DNA of 50,334 nt, taken from the NCBI GenBank assembly GCA_024399615.1, contig JAKSNQ010000006.1, positions 1 through 50,334 of the forward strand. The letters run 5' to 3'. Position 1 is the first letter of the stretch. Each line of letters starts with the position of its first letter. The translations under genes were made by a program, and so were the position numbers. The notes under the pieces were generated by a model that saw only the letters and a program-made list of their open reading frames with translations, ran no database searches and had not been told where the DNA came from. Below, in pieces: positions 6,828-16,215 of this stretch. The DNA is from Paludibacteraceae bacterium. Its GTDB lineage: Bacteria; Bacteroidota; Bacteroidia; Bacteroidales; Paludibacteraceae.

Positions 6828-8681
6828 ATGTGCGGAATAGTAGGTTATTCGGGATGCAGAACTGCATACCCGTTACTGATGCAAGGCTTGCATCGGCTTG
6901 AGTATCGTGGTTACGACTCGGCCGGAGTCGCCTTGATGGCTGATGCCGAAGAAAAAATCAAAGTGTATAAGGCTACAGGTAAAGTAGCCGATTTGGAGGC
7001 TGTGGCCGAAAACCAAGACTGCCGAGGAACAGTGGGTATTGCCCACACACGATGGGCTACGCATGGTGCGCCCAACACTCCTAACGCTCATCCACATCTT
7101 TCGGAGAGCGGTAATCTTACCCTGGTACATAACGGAATCATCGAGAACTACGCCACTTTGCGCGAGCAACTCAGGGCGAAGGGTTATCATTTTCGTAGCG
7201 AAACGGACACCGAAGTGTTGATTCAACTGATTGAATACACCGAGGTGAGCCGTGGTGTGAGCCTGCAGGATGCGGTTCGTATGGCCTTGAGCAAGGTGAT
7301 AGGTGCATATGCTATCATCGTGATGGATCGTCGTGCACCGGGTGTGCTGGTTGCTGCGCGCAAGAGTAGTCCGATGGTCATTGGACTGGGAGAAAACGAC
7401 TCTGAGTTTTTTATCGCCAGCGATGCCTCACCTATTGCTGAATATACACGCAGGATGGTCTATCTCAACGATGAAGAGATGGCGGTCTGTGTGCCCGGAC
7501 AGCCATTGTCGGTGGTGACTTTGCAAAATGCAGAAGTGGCTGTGGACGTTCAACATGTAGACCTCGACCTGAACATGCTGGAAAAGGGTGGATATGATCA
7601 CTTCATGTTGAAGGAGATTTTTGATCAACCTCAATGTTTGGAGGATTGTATGCGTGGGCGCGTACTCCTCAATCATAAGCGCGTGATTTTGAGTGCCGTG
7701 ACCGAACATAGGCAGGCACTTGTGAATGCGCGTCGCTTTTTGTTCGTGAGTTGTGGCACATCGTGGCATGCCGGCCTGATTGGCGGTCAGCTGATAGAAC
7801 ACTTCTGTCGTGTTCCCGCGCAAGTAATGTATGCGAGCGAGTTTCGCTACTCCAATCCGGTGGTAGGTCCGGGCGACGTGGTGGTTGCCATCTCGCAAAG
7901 TGGCGAAACGGCAGATACGTTGGCTGCTATGCAAATTGCACGCGATGCCGGTGCTACATTGCTCGGTGTGGTGAATGCTGTAGGAAGTAGTATTGCACGT
8001 CTTTCTGATGCCGGAGCCTACATTCATGTGGGACCTGAGATTGGTGTGGCCAGTACGAAAGCATTTACCGGACAAGTGACCGTTCTTACGATGATGGCAT
8101 TGGCTATCGCTCGCGAGAAGGGATCGGTATCCGACTGCGAGTATGAGCAAACTATCGAGGAACTGGTGCGCATACCTGATAAGATTCAGACGATTTTGAA
8201 CCAACACGATGAAATACGTCGCGTGGCAGAGCATTATAAACTGGCCTCCAATGTGCTCTATCTGGGACGTGGCGCCAATTATCCGGTGGCGATGGAGGGG
8301 GCGCTGAAACTGAAGGAAATCAGTTACATCCATGCCGAGGGATACCCGGCTGCTGAGATGAAACATGGTCCGATTGCCTTGATAGACGAGAATATGCCTG
8401 TGGTTTTCATCGCTACCCATCAGCATATCTACGAAAAAACCATCAGCAATATGCAGGAAGTGGTGGCGCGCAAAGGACGCATTCTGGCCATCGTGACCGA
8501 AGGAGATACTCAGGTGAGGCAGATGGCCGAACATGTGATTGAAGTTCCAGAAACCATCGATTGTCTGGTGCCATTGCTTTCTGTTGTTCCATTGCAAATA
8601 TTGGCTTATTACATTGCTGTTGGCAAAGGATTAGACGTGGATCAACCACGCAATTTGGCCAAGAGTGTAACTGTAGAATGA
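6828..8681 (+). CDS. glmS: Glutamine-fructose-6-phosphate aminotransferase (isomerizing)
   Basis: 617 residues, the usual GlmS length. It makes glucosamine-6-phosphate from fructose-6-phosphate and glutamine, the entry to UDP-GlcNAc for peptidoglycan and LPS. The N-terminus MCGIVGYSG has the catalytic Cys2 of class II glutamine amidotransferases; RWATHG and HNGIIENY follow. Two SIS sugar-isomerase domains occupy about 290-430 (SCGTSWHAG, SQSGETADTL) and 460-600 (GRGANYPVAMEGALKLKEISY, AEMKHGPIALI). The C-terminus PRNLAKSVTVE is the canonical fructose-6-phosphate site ending. DUF4954 follows 26 bases later, likely in the same operon. Confidence 0.97.
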   Translation: MCGIVGYSGCRTAYPLLMQGLHRLEYRGYDSAGVALMADAEEKIKVYKATGKVADLEAVAENQDCRGTVGIAHTRWATHGAPNTPNAHPHLSESGNLTLVHNGIIENYATLREQLRAKGYHFRSETDTEVLIQLIEYTEVSRGVSLQDAVRMALSKVIGAYAIIVMDRRAPGVLVAARKSSPMVIGLGENDSEFFIASDASPIAEYTRRMVYLNDEEMAVCVPGQPLSVVTLQNAEVAVDVQHVDLDLNMLEKGGYDHFMLKEIFDQPQCLEDCMRGRVLLNHKRVILSAVTEHRQALVNARRFLFVSCGTSWHAGLIGGQLIEHFCRVPAQVMYASEFRYSNPVVGPGDVVVAISQSGETADTLAAMQIARDAGATLLGVVNAVGSSIARLSDAGAYIHVGPEIGVASTKAFTGQVTVLTMMALAIAREKGSVSDCEYEQTIEELVRIPDKIQTILNQHDEIRRVAEHYKLASNVLYLGRGANYPVAMEGALKLKEISYIHAEGYPAAEMKHGPIALIDENMPVVFIATHQHIYEKTISNMQEVVARKGRILAIVTEGDTQVRQMAEHVIEVPETIDCLVPLLSVVPLQILAYYIAVGKGLDVDQPRNLAKSVTVE

Positions 8682-8707
8682 TTCACTAACCTACCTATTG
8701 AAAGAAT

Positions 8708-10690
8708 ATGAGAAATCTGCAACAAAACGAAATAAACCAACTTCTAAATCAGGGCTGCGAGGCCGAGAGTTGGGAGAAAATATACGTATCTGAACGCTTT
8801 GATCCATCCTGTGTACAGCATGTTTTTTTTAGTGGAGAAATCGTGCTGGGGGCTTTCGAACGCGAATTTGTATTGGCGGGAGGAGTGCGTCGCAAGGCCG
8901 GAATTTACCATGCTTCGCTTCATAACGTAACCGTGGGAGATGACTGCCGAATAGTGGATGTCTCGGGGTATATTGCCAACTATTCGATTGGTGCAAATAC
9001 CCTGATAGAAAATGTGGGCACGATATGCGTCGATGGCGAAACGTCATTTGGTAATGGTGTAAAAGTTTCTGTGCTTAGCGAAACAGGTGGACGTGAAGTG
9101 GCCATTTATGACACATTATCATCACATATTGGTTATATGTTGACGCTCTATCGCCATCGTCCCGAATTTATTGATCGACTCAATGCCTTGATTGCTGAAT
9201 ATGTGTCAGGTCGTACTTCTACACGTGGCCACATAGGTGATGGATGCGTGATTCGCAGTTCACAACTGATTACCAATGTCCACATTGGTGCCGCTGCTCG
9301 GATTGAGGGGGCCAGCCGACTGGCCAATGGTTCTATCAATTCCTGCTGTGAAGCACCTGTGCATATTGGCGTGGGAGTGATTTGTGAAGACTTTATCATC
9401 AGCAGCGGCACTCATGTGACAGATGGCACGATGCTTACTCGTTGTTTTGTCGGTCAGGCATGCCATTTCGGACATGGCTATTCGGCAAGCGATAGCCTCT
9501 TCTTCTGCAATTGCCAGGGAGAAAATGGCGAGGCATGCGCTATCTTTGCCGGACCTTTTACCGTAACGCATCACAAGTCCACGTTGCTCATTGCCGGGAT
9601 GTACTCGTTTATGAATGCCGGTTCAGGTTCGAACCAGAGCAATCATATGTACAAGCTCGGACCGATACATCAGGGCATTTTGGAACGAGGCTCGAAAACG
9701 GCTTCTGATTCCTATATTTTGTGGCCTGCACGGGTGGGGGCGTTCTCTTTGGTCATGGGACGTCATGTGACCAATTCGGATACGACCAATCTGCCTTTCT
9801 CCTATCTGATTGAGAAAAACAATGGAACGTTTCTTTCGCCGGGTATCAATCTGCGAAGCGTAGGCACTATTCGCGATGCACGCAAGTGGCCTAAGCGTGA
9901 TGAGCGTACTGATACAAAGTTGTTTGACCATATCAACTACAATCTGCTCAGTCCATTCACCATCCAAAAAATGATGAAAGGATTGGAGTTGTTGGGCAAT
10001 TTGCGCTATTCGAGTGGCGAGCTGAGCGACGTATATTCGTACCATAGTACCAAGATTACCAATTCTTCTCTGCGTCGTGGCATCGATTTGTATCAGGTGG
10101 CTATCAACAAGTTCTTGGGCAACTCACTAATCTCCCGTCTGGAGAAAAAATGTCCGGGCGATGAGCCTATCAGTACGGAGACACTCATTTCTGCGTTGCG
10201 TCCGGATACGCCTGTCGGATCTGGTGAATGGGTGGATATGGCTGGTCTGATTGCGCCTAAATCTGAGATTCTGTCGCTGATGCGTCGTGTTGAGGAGGGA
10301 CGATTGTCTTCGCTGGCCGAGATTGAGGATGAGCTGCAAGTGATGGCCGACAACTACTATGATTACGAGTGGACATGGGCCTTTCAGCATTTGCAGGAGT
10401 TCTACAATATCAATCCTTCCAAAATGACTCCTCGTCAGGCGGCTGACATCATTGCTGTGTGGAAAGAAGCCGTCGTACGACTGGATCAAATGGTTTGTGA
10501 TGATGCTAAAAAGGAATTTAATCTGGCCAGCAGAACTGGTTTCGGAGCAGATGGAGATAAGGTCCAAAAAGATATGGACTTTGAAAATGTTCGCGGTGAC
10601 TTCGAGAGCAACAGTTTCGTAAACGAAGTCCTGGATCATATCCGTCGTAAGTCCGAATTGGGTGATCGATTTATGTCCCGATTGGTGTAA
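8708..10690 (+). CDS. DUF4954 family protein with left-handed beta-helix (hexapeptide) repeats
   Basis: 660 residues. About residues 60-370 contain hexapeptide-like turns typical of left-handed beta-helix acyl/nucleotidyl transferases (VTVGDDCRIVDVSGYIANYSIGANTLIENVG, GHIGDGCVIRSSQLITNVHIGAAARIEGASRL). The rest is mostly alpha-helical. The whole protein resembles the DUF4954 family of Bacteroidota, whose biochemical role is not established to my knowledge. Position directly after glmS suggests an amino-sugar or nucleotide-sugar function, as GlmU also uses such a helix; this is inference. No clear catalytic residues can be assigned. Confidence 0.8.
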   Translation: MRNLQQNEINQLLNQGCEAESWEKIYVSERFDPSCVQHVFFSGEIVLGAFEREFVLAGGVRRKAGIYHASLHNVTVGDDCRIVDVSGYIANYSIGANTLIENVGTICVDGETSFGNGVKVSVLSETGGREVAIYDTLSSHIGYMLTLYRHRPEFIDRLNALIAEYVSGRTSTRGHIGDGCVIRSSQLITNVHIGAAARIEGASRLANGSINSCCEAPVHIGVGVICEDFIISSGTHVTDGTMLTRCFVGQACHFGHGYSASDSLFFCNCQGENGEACAIFAGPFTVTHHKSTLLIAGMYSFMNAGSGSNQSNHMYKLGPIHQGILERGSKTASDSYILWPARVGAFSLVMGRHVTNSDTTNLPFSYLIEKNNGTFLSPGINLRSVGTIRDARKWPKRDERTDTKLFDHINYNLLSPFTIQKMMKGLELLGNLRYSSGELSDVYSYHSTKITNSSLRRGIDLYQVAINKFLGNSLISRLEKKCPGDEPISTETLISALRPDTPVGSGEWVDMAGLIAPKSEILSLMRRVEEGRLSSLAEIEDELQVMADNYYDYEWTWAFQHLQEFYNINPSKMTPRQAADIIAVWKEAVVRLDQMVCDDAKKEFNLASRTGFGADGDKVQKDMDFENVRGDFESNSFVNEVLDHIRRKSELGDRFMSRLV

Positions 10691-10764
10691 ATCCTGCGAT
10701 GTTCAATCTTACGCTGTTCCAGAGACTATACAAAAATGGATGTATATTTTTCTGGTTATGAATA

Positions 10765-10797
10765 AAAAAGCCTCAGACGTGGTGTCTGAGGCTTTTT
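10765..10797. terminator. Bidirectional intrinsic terminator
   Basis: A perfect 14-bp stem (10765-10778 with 10784-10797, core GCCTCAGAC) around a 5-base loop, flanked by A5 on the left and T5 on the right. It separates the converging DUF4954 and porT genes and can act in both directions. Confidence 0.92.
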
Positions 10798-10831
10798 GTT
10801 GGATTCATTTGCTTGAGTTTTTATTTGTTTT

Positions 10832-10863
10832 AGTTACTCGAGTGTCTTGTTAAGTTACTCGAG
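10832..10863. repeat. Two direct copies of AGTTACTCGAG
   Basis: AGTTACTCGAG occurs at 10832-10842 and again at 10853-10863, in the gap between the terminator and the porT stop. The copies start 21 bases apart. No function is evident. Confidence 0.6.
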
Positions 10864-10893
10864 CTTGTCTTGGTATCCCCTATTCTGATGCTG

Positions 10894-11616
10894 TTACTCA
10901 AAGTTGAAAATGAGTGTGACCATATGATGGCGTAGGGAAGAGATGGCGTCGGCATAGAAACCGGAAGTTGTCTCGCTGGGTACGAGTCCCAATGGACGAA
11001 GACCTATCTGGTACTTGATCTCCGGACACAATTTGAACCATGAGAAATAGAAATCGCATCCTGCACCTACTTGAACAAAATAGTCAAACGATTCGGGTAC
11101 AACCGGTTTGGTCTTGGATGGATTGATGTTGTAGCTGACGCCTGCGCCCGCTATCACATATGGACGATAGTTTCCTTCGCGCATAGCCGACCATTTCAGT
11201 TCCAAGGGAACGGTGATAGGTAGGGATAACACATCGGTTGAGATGATGGGTACTCCCTTGGTTGATTGGTATGAAATGTTACGAATACCGAAGTGCAACT
11301 GTGGAGTGAAACGCAGGTTGAGGTAACGACATAGACGATAGTCTGTGATGAAACCCACCGAGAAACCCGGCATCAGATTGCTGACACGTGCGTAGAGAGT
11401 GTCTCCGGAAAACGATATGGGTTTTCCCAAGGCGTCGGTGTAACTGCCCGAAATGGGTGTCAAACTCTCTGTAACCAGGTATGACATGAAATTGGTACCC
11501 AACGAGAAACCCAGATGTAGTGGCTTTTCATCAGCGTATGGGCGATTCATAGCTCGTTGTGCATGCATCGACAACGCCATGCATATGGTACAAAATATAA
11601 TTACTATTTTCTTCAT
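10894..11616 (-). CDS. porT: PorT-like outer-membrane beta-barrel, type IX secretion accessory protein
   Basis: 240 residues from the ATG at 11616, which starts a clear signal peptide (MKKIVIIFCTICMALSMHA); an upstream in-frame extension lies inside aroQ. After the leader, KPLHLGFSLGTNFM, the LMPGFSVGFITDYRL block, NLRFTPQLHFGIRNISY and the ending HHMVTLIFNFE match the layout of PorT/SprT: amphipathic strands of a small 8-strand barrel ending in Phe. PorT is needed for T9SS assembly or function in Porphyromonas and Flavobacterium. The start is 1 base beyond the aroQ stop, so expression is coupled to rho-aroQ. A generic outer-membrane barrel is the alternative reading. Confidence 0.75.
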   Translation of the reverse strand: MKKIVIIFCTICMALSMHAQRAMNRPYADEKPLHLGFSLGTNFMSYLVTESLTPISGSYTDALGKPISFSGDTLYARVSNLMPGFSVGFITDYRLCRYLNLRFTPQLHFGIRNISYQSTKGVPIISTDVLSLPITVPLELKWSAMREGNYRPYVIAGAGVSYNINPSKTKPVVPESFDYFVQVGAGCDFYFSWFKLCPEIKYQIGLRPLGLVPSETTSGFYADAISSLRHHMVTLIFNFE

Positions 11617-11617
11617 T

Positions 11618-12085
11618 TTATTTTCCTGACTGGTAGTTTTGCAGGTAGATAATAGCTTGACGGTAGCCGTCCAGGCCCTGCCCCTGAATGCAGGTAACAC
11701 AGACATCTCTGAGATAGGAATATCGACGAAATGCTTCGCGTTGAGTTGTATCGCTTATATGCAGTTCGACTACGGGTAGCATACTTATGGCAGATACGGT
11801 ATCTCGTAGCGCCACGCTTGTATGTGTGTAACCACCTGCATTCAGAATCACAGCATCGACGTGCCCAAAATCCCCTTGCTGACAACATTCCTCTGGGTAA
11901 CCGGCTGCTTGTAGCCAATCGATGAGTTGACCCTCGTGATTGGTCTGACGGCAGATAATCTCATGCTGAGGAAACTCACTCGTGAGTTGTGTGAGATAAT
12001 CGTCCAGGTTTTGCCTGCCGTATATGGACGGCTCGCGCTTGCCTGTCAGATTGAGATTGGGACCGTTGAGTATGAGGATGGTCAT
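11618..12085 (-). CDS. aroQ: Type II 3-dehydroquinate dehydratase
   Basis: 155 residues from ATG 12085; a longer TTG start at 12112 is less likely because the family begins at ILILNGPNLNLTG. It dehydrates 3-dehydroquinate to 3-dehydroshikimate in the shikimate pathway and forms dodecamers. Visible key residues are Arg and the catalytic Tyr in GKREPSIYG, Asn and the catalytic His in LNAGGYTHTSVALRD, and the VVELHISD substrate-binding loop. It lies 42 bases after rho and 1 base before porT on the same strand. Confidence 0.95.
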   Translation of the reverse strand: MTILILNGPNLNLTGKREPSIYGRQNLDDYLTQLTSEFPQHEIICRQTNHEGQLIDWLQAAGYPEECCQQGDFGHVDAVILNAGGYTHTSVALRDTVSAISMLPVVELHISDTTQREAFRRYSYLRDVCVTCIQGQGLDGYRQAIIYLQNYQSGK

Positions 12086-12127
12086 GTTGCTGCTTTGGGT
12101 TTTCTTTCGCAATGTTTAATTCTCTCC

Positions 12128-14107
12128 TTAACTATTCATGGATGCGAGGAACTCGTCATTGTTACGAGTGCGCTCCATGCGCTCCTTCAAAAACTCCATG
12201 GCTTCTATCGAGTTCATGTCTGAGAGGTGGCGACGCAATATCCACATACGTTGCAGGATTTCCTGTGGCAGGAGCAAATCGTCGCGGCGAGTGGAGGAAG
12301 CCATGATATCCACGGCTGGGAAGATACGTTTGTTCGCGAGTTTGCGGTCCAATTGCAACTCCATGTTACCTGTTCCTTTGAATTCTTCAAAGATGACATC
12401 GTCCATCTTGCTGCCGGTCTCGGTGAGCGCGGTAGCGATGATGGTCAGCGAACCACCATTCTCTATGTTACGTGCTGCGCCGAAGAAACGTTTGGGTTTG
12501 TGCAATGCAGATGCTTCTACACCACCGGAGAGTACTTTGCCACTGGCGGGGGCTACTGTATTGTATGCACGAGCCAGACGAGTGATTGAGTCCAATAAAA
12601 TGACAACGTCATGACCACATTCCACCAGTCGTTTGGCTTTCTCGTGTACAATATTGGCTACTTTCACGTGGTTCTCAGCAGGCTCGTCAAAGGTCGATGC
12701 TATCACTTCTGCTTTGACTGATCGTTGCATGTCGGTGACTTCCTCAGGACGCTCATCGATAAGCAGAACAATCATATATACCTCTGGGTGATTGGCCGCA
12801 ATAGCATTGGCTATATCCTTGAGTAACACTGTTTTACCGGTCTTTGGCTGCGCTACGATCAGACCACGTTGCCCCTTGCCTATTGGCGAGAACAGGTCGA
12901 TGACACGGCAACTGAGTGGGTCGTTAACACCCGTGCAGAGACGGAACTTCTGATTCGGGAAGAGTGGGGTGAGGTGCTCAAATGCTACTCGGTCGCGTGC
13001 CTGCTCTGGTGTGAGACCATTGATGGTCAGGACGCGATTCATCGGGAAAAATTTCTCGTTGTCCTTCGGAGGACGAATGGTGCACTCGATTGTGTCACCG
13101 GGCTTGAGGCCATATTGCTTTACCTGCTGAGGAGACACATAGATGTCGTCAGGCGATGTGATATAGTTGTAGTCGGCTGAGCGTAGGAAACCATATCCAT
13201 CTGTTGTTATTTCCAACGTGCCATAACCTTTGACAAAGTCGGCAAAATCGTATTCGGGCTCCTGTGGTTGAACCATTTGAGGTTCTGGTGCATACTTAGA
13301 CTGCGTATTCTGAGATGCAGCTTGTTTGTCGGATTGTTCCGCAGAAGGCTTGGCATTGGTTGCGCTATCTTCTTGCGGTTGTTGCTGCTGTTGCTGCTTT
13401 TTCTTTTTGTTCTTTTTCTTCCAACTCCAATCGTCCTCAAAGGCAAGCATGGCTGCCTCACGTGCTGCTTGACGTGCAGCTTCGCGTCGTTGCTCCTCTT
13501 CGCTGATAACCGGTTGATTAGCAGGTTGTTCTGCCAAAATAGGTTCTGTCCCCTCTGTGAAATGGGGAGTCTCTACTTCTGGCTCAACATTCTGCACTTC
13601 TGCTGGTTGGGGAGCATACGCTTGTGGTTGCTCTACGGCAGGGGTGAAAGTATAGGGTTGCGACTGCAACACCTGGGCAGCCTCTACCATAGACTGCTCG
13701 TCAAATAAGCCCTGATCCTTGTTGGTTATCGTTTGCTTTTGGCGCTTGCGCTCCTTGCGTTCCTGGATGCGGGCCTGCTCCTCCTCGCGTTGTTTCTGTT
13801 GCTCTGAGAGTTGCTCTTTCTCTTGTTCTTGACCCACTGCCTTTGGACCCTTCTGCATACGAGTCAGGGTGACCTTTTCTACTTTGGGCTGGATACGAGA
13901 ACGCTTGCGCTTCTCTGCTGCCTGTTCCTCACGGGCATTTAGTTTGGCTTGCACCACTTCTGCACGCTCGTCTGCCTGCTTGTCCAAAATATCATATATG
14001 ATGGATTGGTTGTCCGCATTGCGTCCAACTTTGACTTTCAGTTCTTTTGCGATTGCTTTGAGCTCATCGATGCTCAGTTTTTCTAATTGTGAAATATTAT
14101 AGGCCAT
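12128..14107 (-). CDS. rho: Transcription termination factor Rho with long Gln/Glu-rich insert
   Basis: 659 residues against about 420 in E. coli. The Rho N-terminal helical domain (1-50, [15 protein letters not shown]) is followed by a ~240-residue charged, Gln-rich low-complexity insert (about 50-290, with [14 protein letters not shown]), typical of Bacteroidota Rho. The RNA-binding cold-shock-like domain follows ([15 protein letters not shown], about 296-370). The ATPase core has Walker A (AQPKTGKT), [13 protein letters not shown], the Walker B region ([17 protein letters not shown]) and the Q/R-loop part ([21 protein letters not shown]). It is an RNA-dependent hexameric translocase that ends transcription. 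A promoter lies about 150 bases upstream (14255-14286). Confidence 0.97.
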   Translation of the reverse strand: MAYNISQLEKLSIDELKAIAKELKVKVGRNADNQSIIYDILDKQADERAEVVQAKLNAREEQAAEKRKRSRIQPKVEKVTLTRMQKGPKAVGQEQEKEQLSEQQKQREEEQARIQERKERKRQKQTITNKDQGLFDEQSMVEAAQVLQSQPYTFTPAVEQPQAYAPQPAEVQNVEPEVETPHFTEGTEPILAEQPANQPVISEEEQRREAARQAAREAAMLAFEDDWSWKKKNKKKKQQQQQQPQEDSATNAKPSAEQSDKQAASQNTQSKYAPEPQMVQPQEPEYDFADFVKGYGTLEITTDGYGFLRSADYNYITSPDDIYVSPQQVKQYGLKPGDTIECTIRPPKDNEKFFPMNRVLTINGLTPEQARDRVAFEHLTPLFPNQKFRLCTGVNDPLSCRVIDLFSPIGKGQRGLIVAQPKTGKTVLLKDIANAIAANHPEVYMIVLLIDERPEEVTDMQRSVKAEVIASTFDEPAENHVKVANIVHEKAKRLVECGHDVVILLDSITRLARAYNTVAPASGKVLSGGVEASALHKPKRFFGAARNIENGGSLTIIATALTETGSKMDDVIFEEFKGTGNMELQLDRKLANKRIFPAVDIMASSTRRDDLLLPQEILQRMWILRRHLSDMNSIEAMEFLKERMERTRNNDEFLASMNS

Positions 14108-14254
14108 TGTTATAGTATGGGTATATTAATCCAAAATACGTACTTAAACTAACCCTACAAAGGTGGTTAGTAATGAATAAAAAATGATATAGGGAAATGT
14201 AAGTTTCAGGTTCCTGGGTGGCATGTAAACACACACCCTTGTTGAAATTTTGTG

Positions 14255-14286
14255 CAAAGGTACACAAAAAAAATGACATGTGCAAA
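14255..14286 (-). promoter_or_regulatory. rho: Bacteroidota-type promoter for rho
   Basis: Minus-strand TTTG (14283-14286), 20 bases, TACCTTTG (14255-14262). The leader to the rho ATG is about 140 bases, long enough for autoregulation by Rho as known in other bacteria (inference). The rest of the 14108-14304 gap has no gene. Confidence 0.82.
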
Positions 14287-14304
14287 TTTTTGCGCTTTTT
14301 TTTG

Positions 14305-16116
14305 TTAATTTTCTTTATTATTGATGCATACATCGCAACATGCACATGGTTGTCCATCAGTCTCGCCGAAATAGGCTTCGAGCAGTTGTTGTCGGCAAAA
14401 TCGATCTTGTGTGGCATATTCCAGCATCGCATTCAGCCGCTGTGTGTATAGCTGCTGTTTATGCTCATATTGTTCTGTGGTAAGTTGTACGCGTTCCAAT
14501 GGTTGGCGGTCCAATGTATAGGTCAGGTAAGGTGATTTCCTACGTGGAATATAGCTGATGATGCTTTCTTGAGAAAGCGATATAAGCAACTGACGCAACT
14601 CGTTTGGCTTGATGCTCAGCTGTTTGCATAGTTCCTCTTCGCGCACGATGACCGGATTGGAAAAGATGCCCGTGTAGTTGCGAAGAAGGTAGTGGATGAG
14701 TTGCTCTTGTTGTTCGGATAGTGATTCGCGATTAAGTTGTTCTTTGCTGCATCTTATCAGCACGCGAGTAGGAGTCTCTTGTTCCTCGCTGAATGCCCAA
14801 TAACCGGCTTGTGACAGAAGTTGCATCGCTGAAAAAGTGGGCAATATGGGGAGGTGGCGTTCTGCGCAAAACTGCTCAATGGGGAAAATGTGAGACTGGT
14901 CGGCCCCAAAGCCTAATGCCACTTCTAAGTAGTCTCCCACGGCTTCATATACGCGCTTGATGAAGGTCCGCTCCGGAAAATTGTCTGCTATTCGTTTCTG
15001 CACTTTGGTGTGGTCCTGACTATTGAATAGCAAGACGGCATAGGCTTTTTGGCCGTCTCGTCCCGCACGACCTGCCTCCTGATAATATGCCTCCAGAGTG
15101 TCGGGTAAATCCATGTGAATAACCAAGCGCACATCTGGCTTGTCGATGCCCATTCCGAATGCATTGGTGGCTACCATCACACGTTTTTCTCCGGCCATCC
15201 ACGCTTGTTGACGGGCGTCTTTATCTGCGTTGGAAATACCTGCGTGAAAATAGTCTGCTGATATGCCATTCTGACATAACCAGTCGCTTATCTGCTTGGT
15301 TTTCTGTCGGTTGCGAACATAGACAATAGCCGAACCGCTTACCGACTGAAGGATATGCCATAGTTGCTCCTCCTTAATGTCGGCTTGCCGTACGACATAG
15401 ACAAGATTGTCGCGTCGGAACGATTTGCGAAACACGTTCCAATGTGTTTTTTCCGTATGATCTGAAACTTCATTATTGCCGGCCGGACGGGATAGTTGTG
15501 CCTGAATATCCTTTACCACTTCTGGGGTGGCAGAGGCAGTCAGGGCGATGACTGGGACGGTGGGAAAATCCTCACGGATGGATGCGATATGGAGGTAGGA
15601 TGGACGAAAATCATAGCCCCATTGGGAGATGCAGTGGGCTTCATCTACTGCTATCAGGCATATGGGAAGGAATTTCAACCGGGTGCGAAAACGTTCTGAG
15701 TCCAGGCGCTCCGGACTGACGTAAAGGAATTTGGTATGCCCAAATTGGCAATTGTCTAGTGTCTCTGCCACTTCGCGCGCACTTTGTCCCGCATATAGAG
15801 CATATGCTTTGATGCCTCGTTCACGCAGGTGTTGAACCTGATCTTTCATTAGTGCTACCAGTGGCGTGATAACCAAACACAATCCATCGGGAACACCTGT
15901 GATGCTGGTTGTGCTTACCGCGTCCGTTGCCGATGCGGATTGGTGGGCTGCCATTGCCATGGCGGGCACCTGAAAACAGATACTCTTTCCTCCGCCCGTA
16001 GGAAGCAGGGCCAATGTGTCATGACCGCTGGCTACACTGGCAATGATTTCCGCCTGGAGTGGGCGGAAATCATCGTAATGCCAGTATTGGCGTAATATGG
16101 ATAAGTATGTTTCGAT
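14305..16116 (-). CDS. recQ: RecQ family ATP-dependent DNA helicase, start codon uncertain
   Basis: A 3'-5' DNA helicase of recombination and repair. The frame has the Q motif (DFRPLQ), Walker A (LLPTGGGKS), DEAH box (VDEAHCISQWGYDFRPSY), motif VI (QEAGRAGRDGQ), a winged-helix region and four zinc-site Cys near the C-terminus (FCRQQLL, then CACCDVC). No HRDC domain is seen. The first standard start, TTG at 16014, would cut off the Q motif. Codons upstream still read as RecQ (ETYLSILRQYWHYDDFRPLQ) and are open to a TAA at 16168-16170, without ATG, GTG or TTG. I place the start at ATC 16116 (603 residues) because the family homology begins there; ATT at 16122 is another option, as is a sequencing or frameshift error. 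Confidence 0.85.
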   Translation of the reverse strand: METYLSILRQYWHYDDFRPLQAEIIASVASGHDTLALLPTGGGKSICFQVPAMAMAAHQSASATDAVSTTSITGVPDGLCLVITPLVALMKDQVQHLRERGIKAYALYAGQSAREVAETLDNCQFGHTKFLYVSPERLDSERFRTRLKFLPICLIAVDEAHCISQWGYDFRPSYLHIASIREDFPTVPVIALTASATPEVVKDIQAQLSRPAGNNEVSDHTEKTHWNVFRKSFRRDNLVYVVRQADIKEEQLWHILQSVSGSAIVYVRNRQKTKQISDWLCQNGISADYFHAGISNADKDARQQAWMAGEKRVMVATNAFGMGIDKPDVRLVIHMDLPDTLEAYYQEAGRAGRDGQKAYAVLLFNSQDHTKVQKRIADNFPERTFIKRVYEAVGDYLEVALGFGADQSHIFPIEQFCAERHLPILPTFSAMQLLSQAGYWAFSEEQETPTRVLIRCSKEQLNRESLSEQQEQLIHYLLRNYTGIFSNPVIVREEELCKQLSIKPNELRQLLISLSQESIISYIPRRKSPYLTYTLDRQPLERVQLTTEQYEHKQQLYTQRLNAMLEYATQDRFCRQQLLEAYFGETDGQPCACCDVCINNKEN

Positions 16117-16215
16117 GGGAATGGGGTGAAGTATATCAGTTTGGTATATCTCAGATATCCCGAGGATTTATCAAGACACAATCGAGATTCAATCGAGGGC
16201 CCCCCTCTTCAAATA

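Noticed and set aside
7428-8597. 389-codon open frame antisense to glmS
   Set aside because: Shadow of a complete, highly conserved gene; His/Cys-rich product of no known type.
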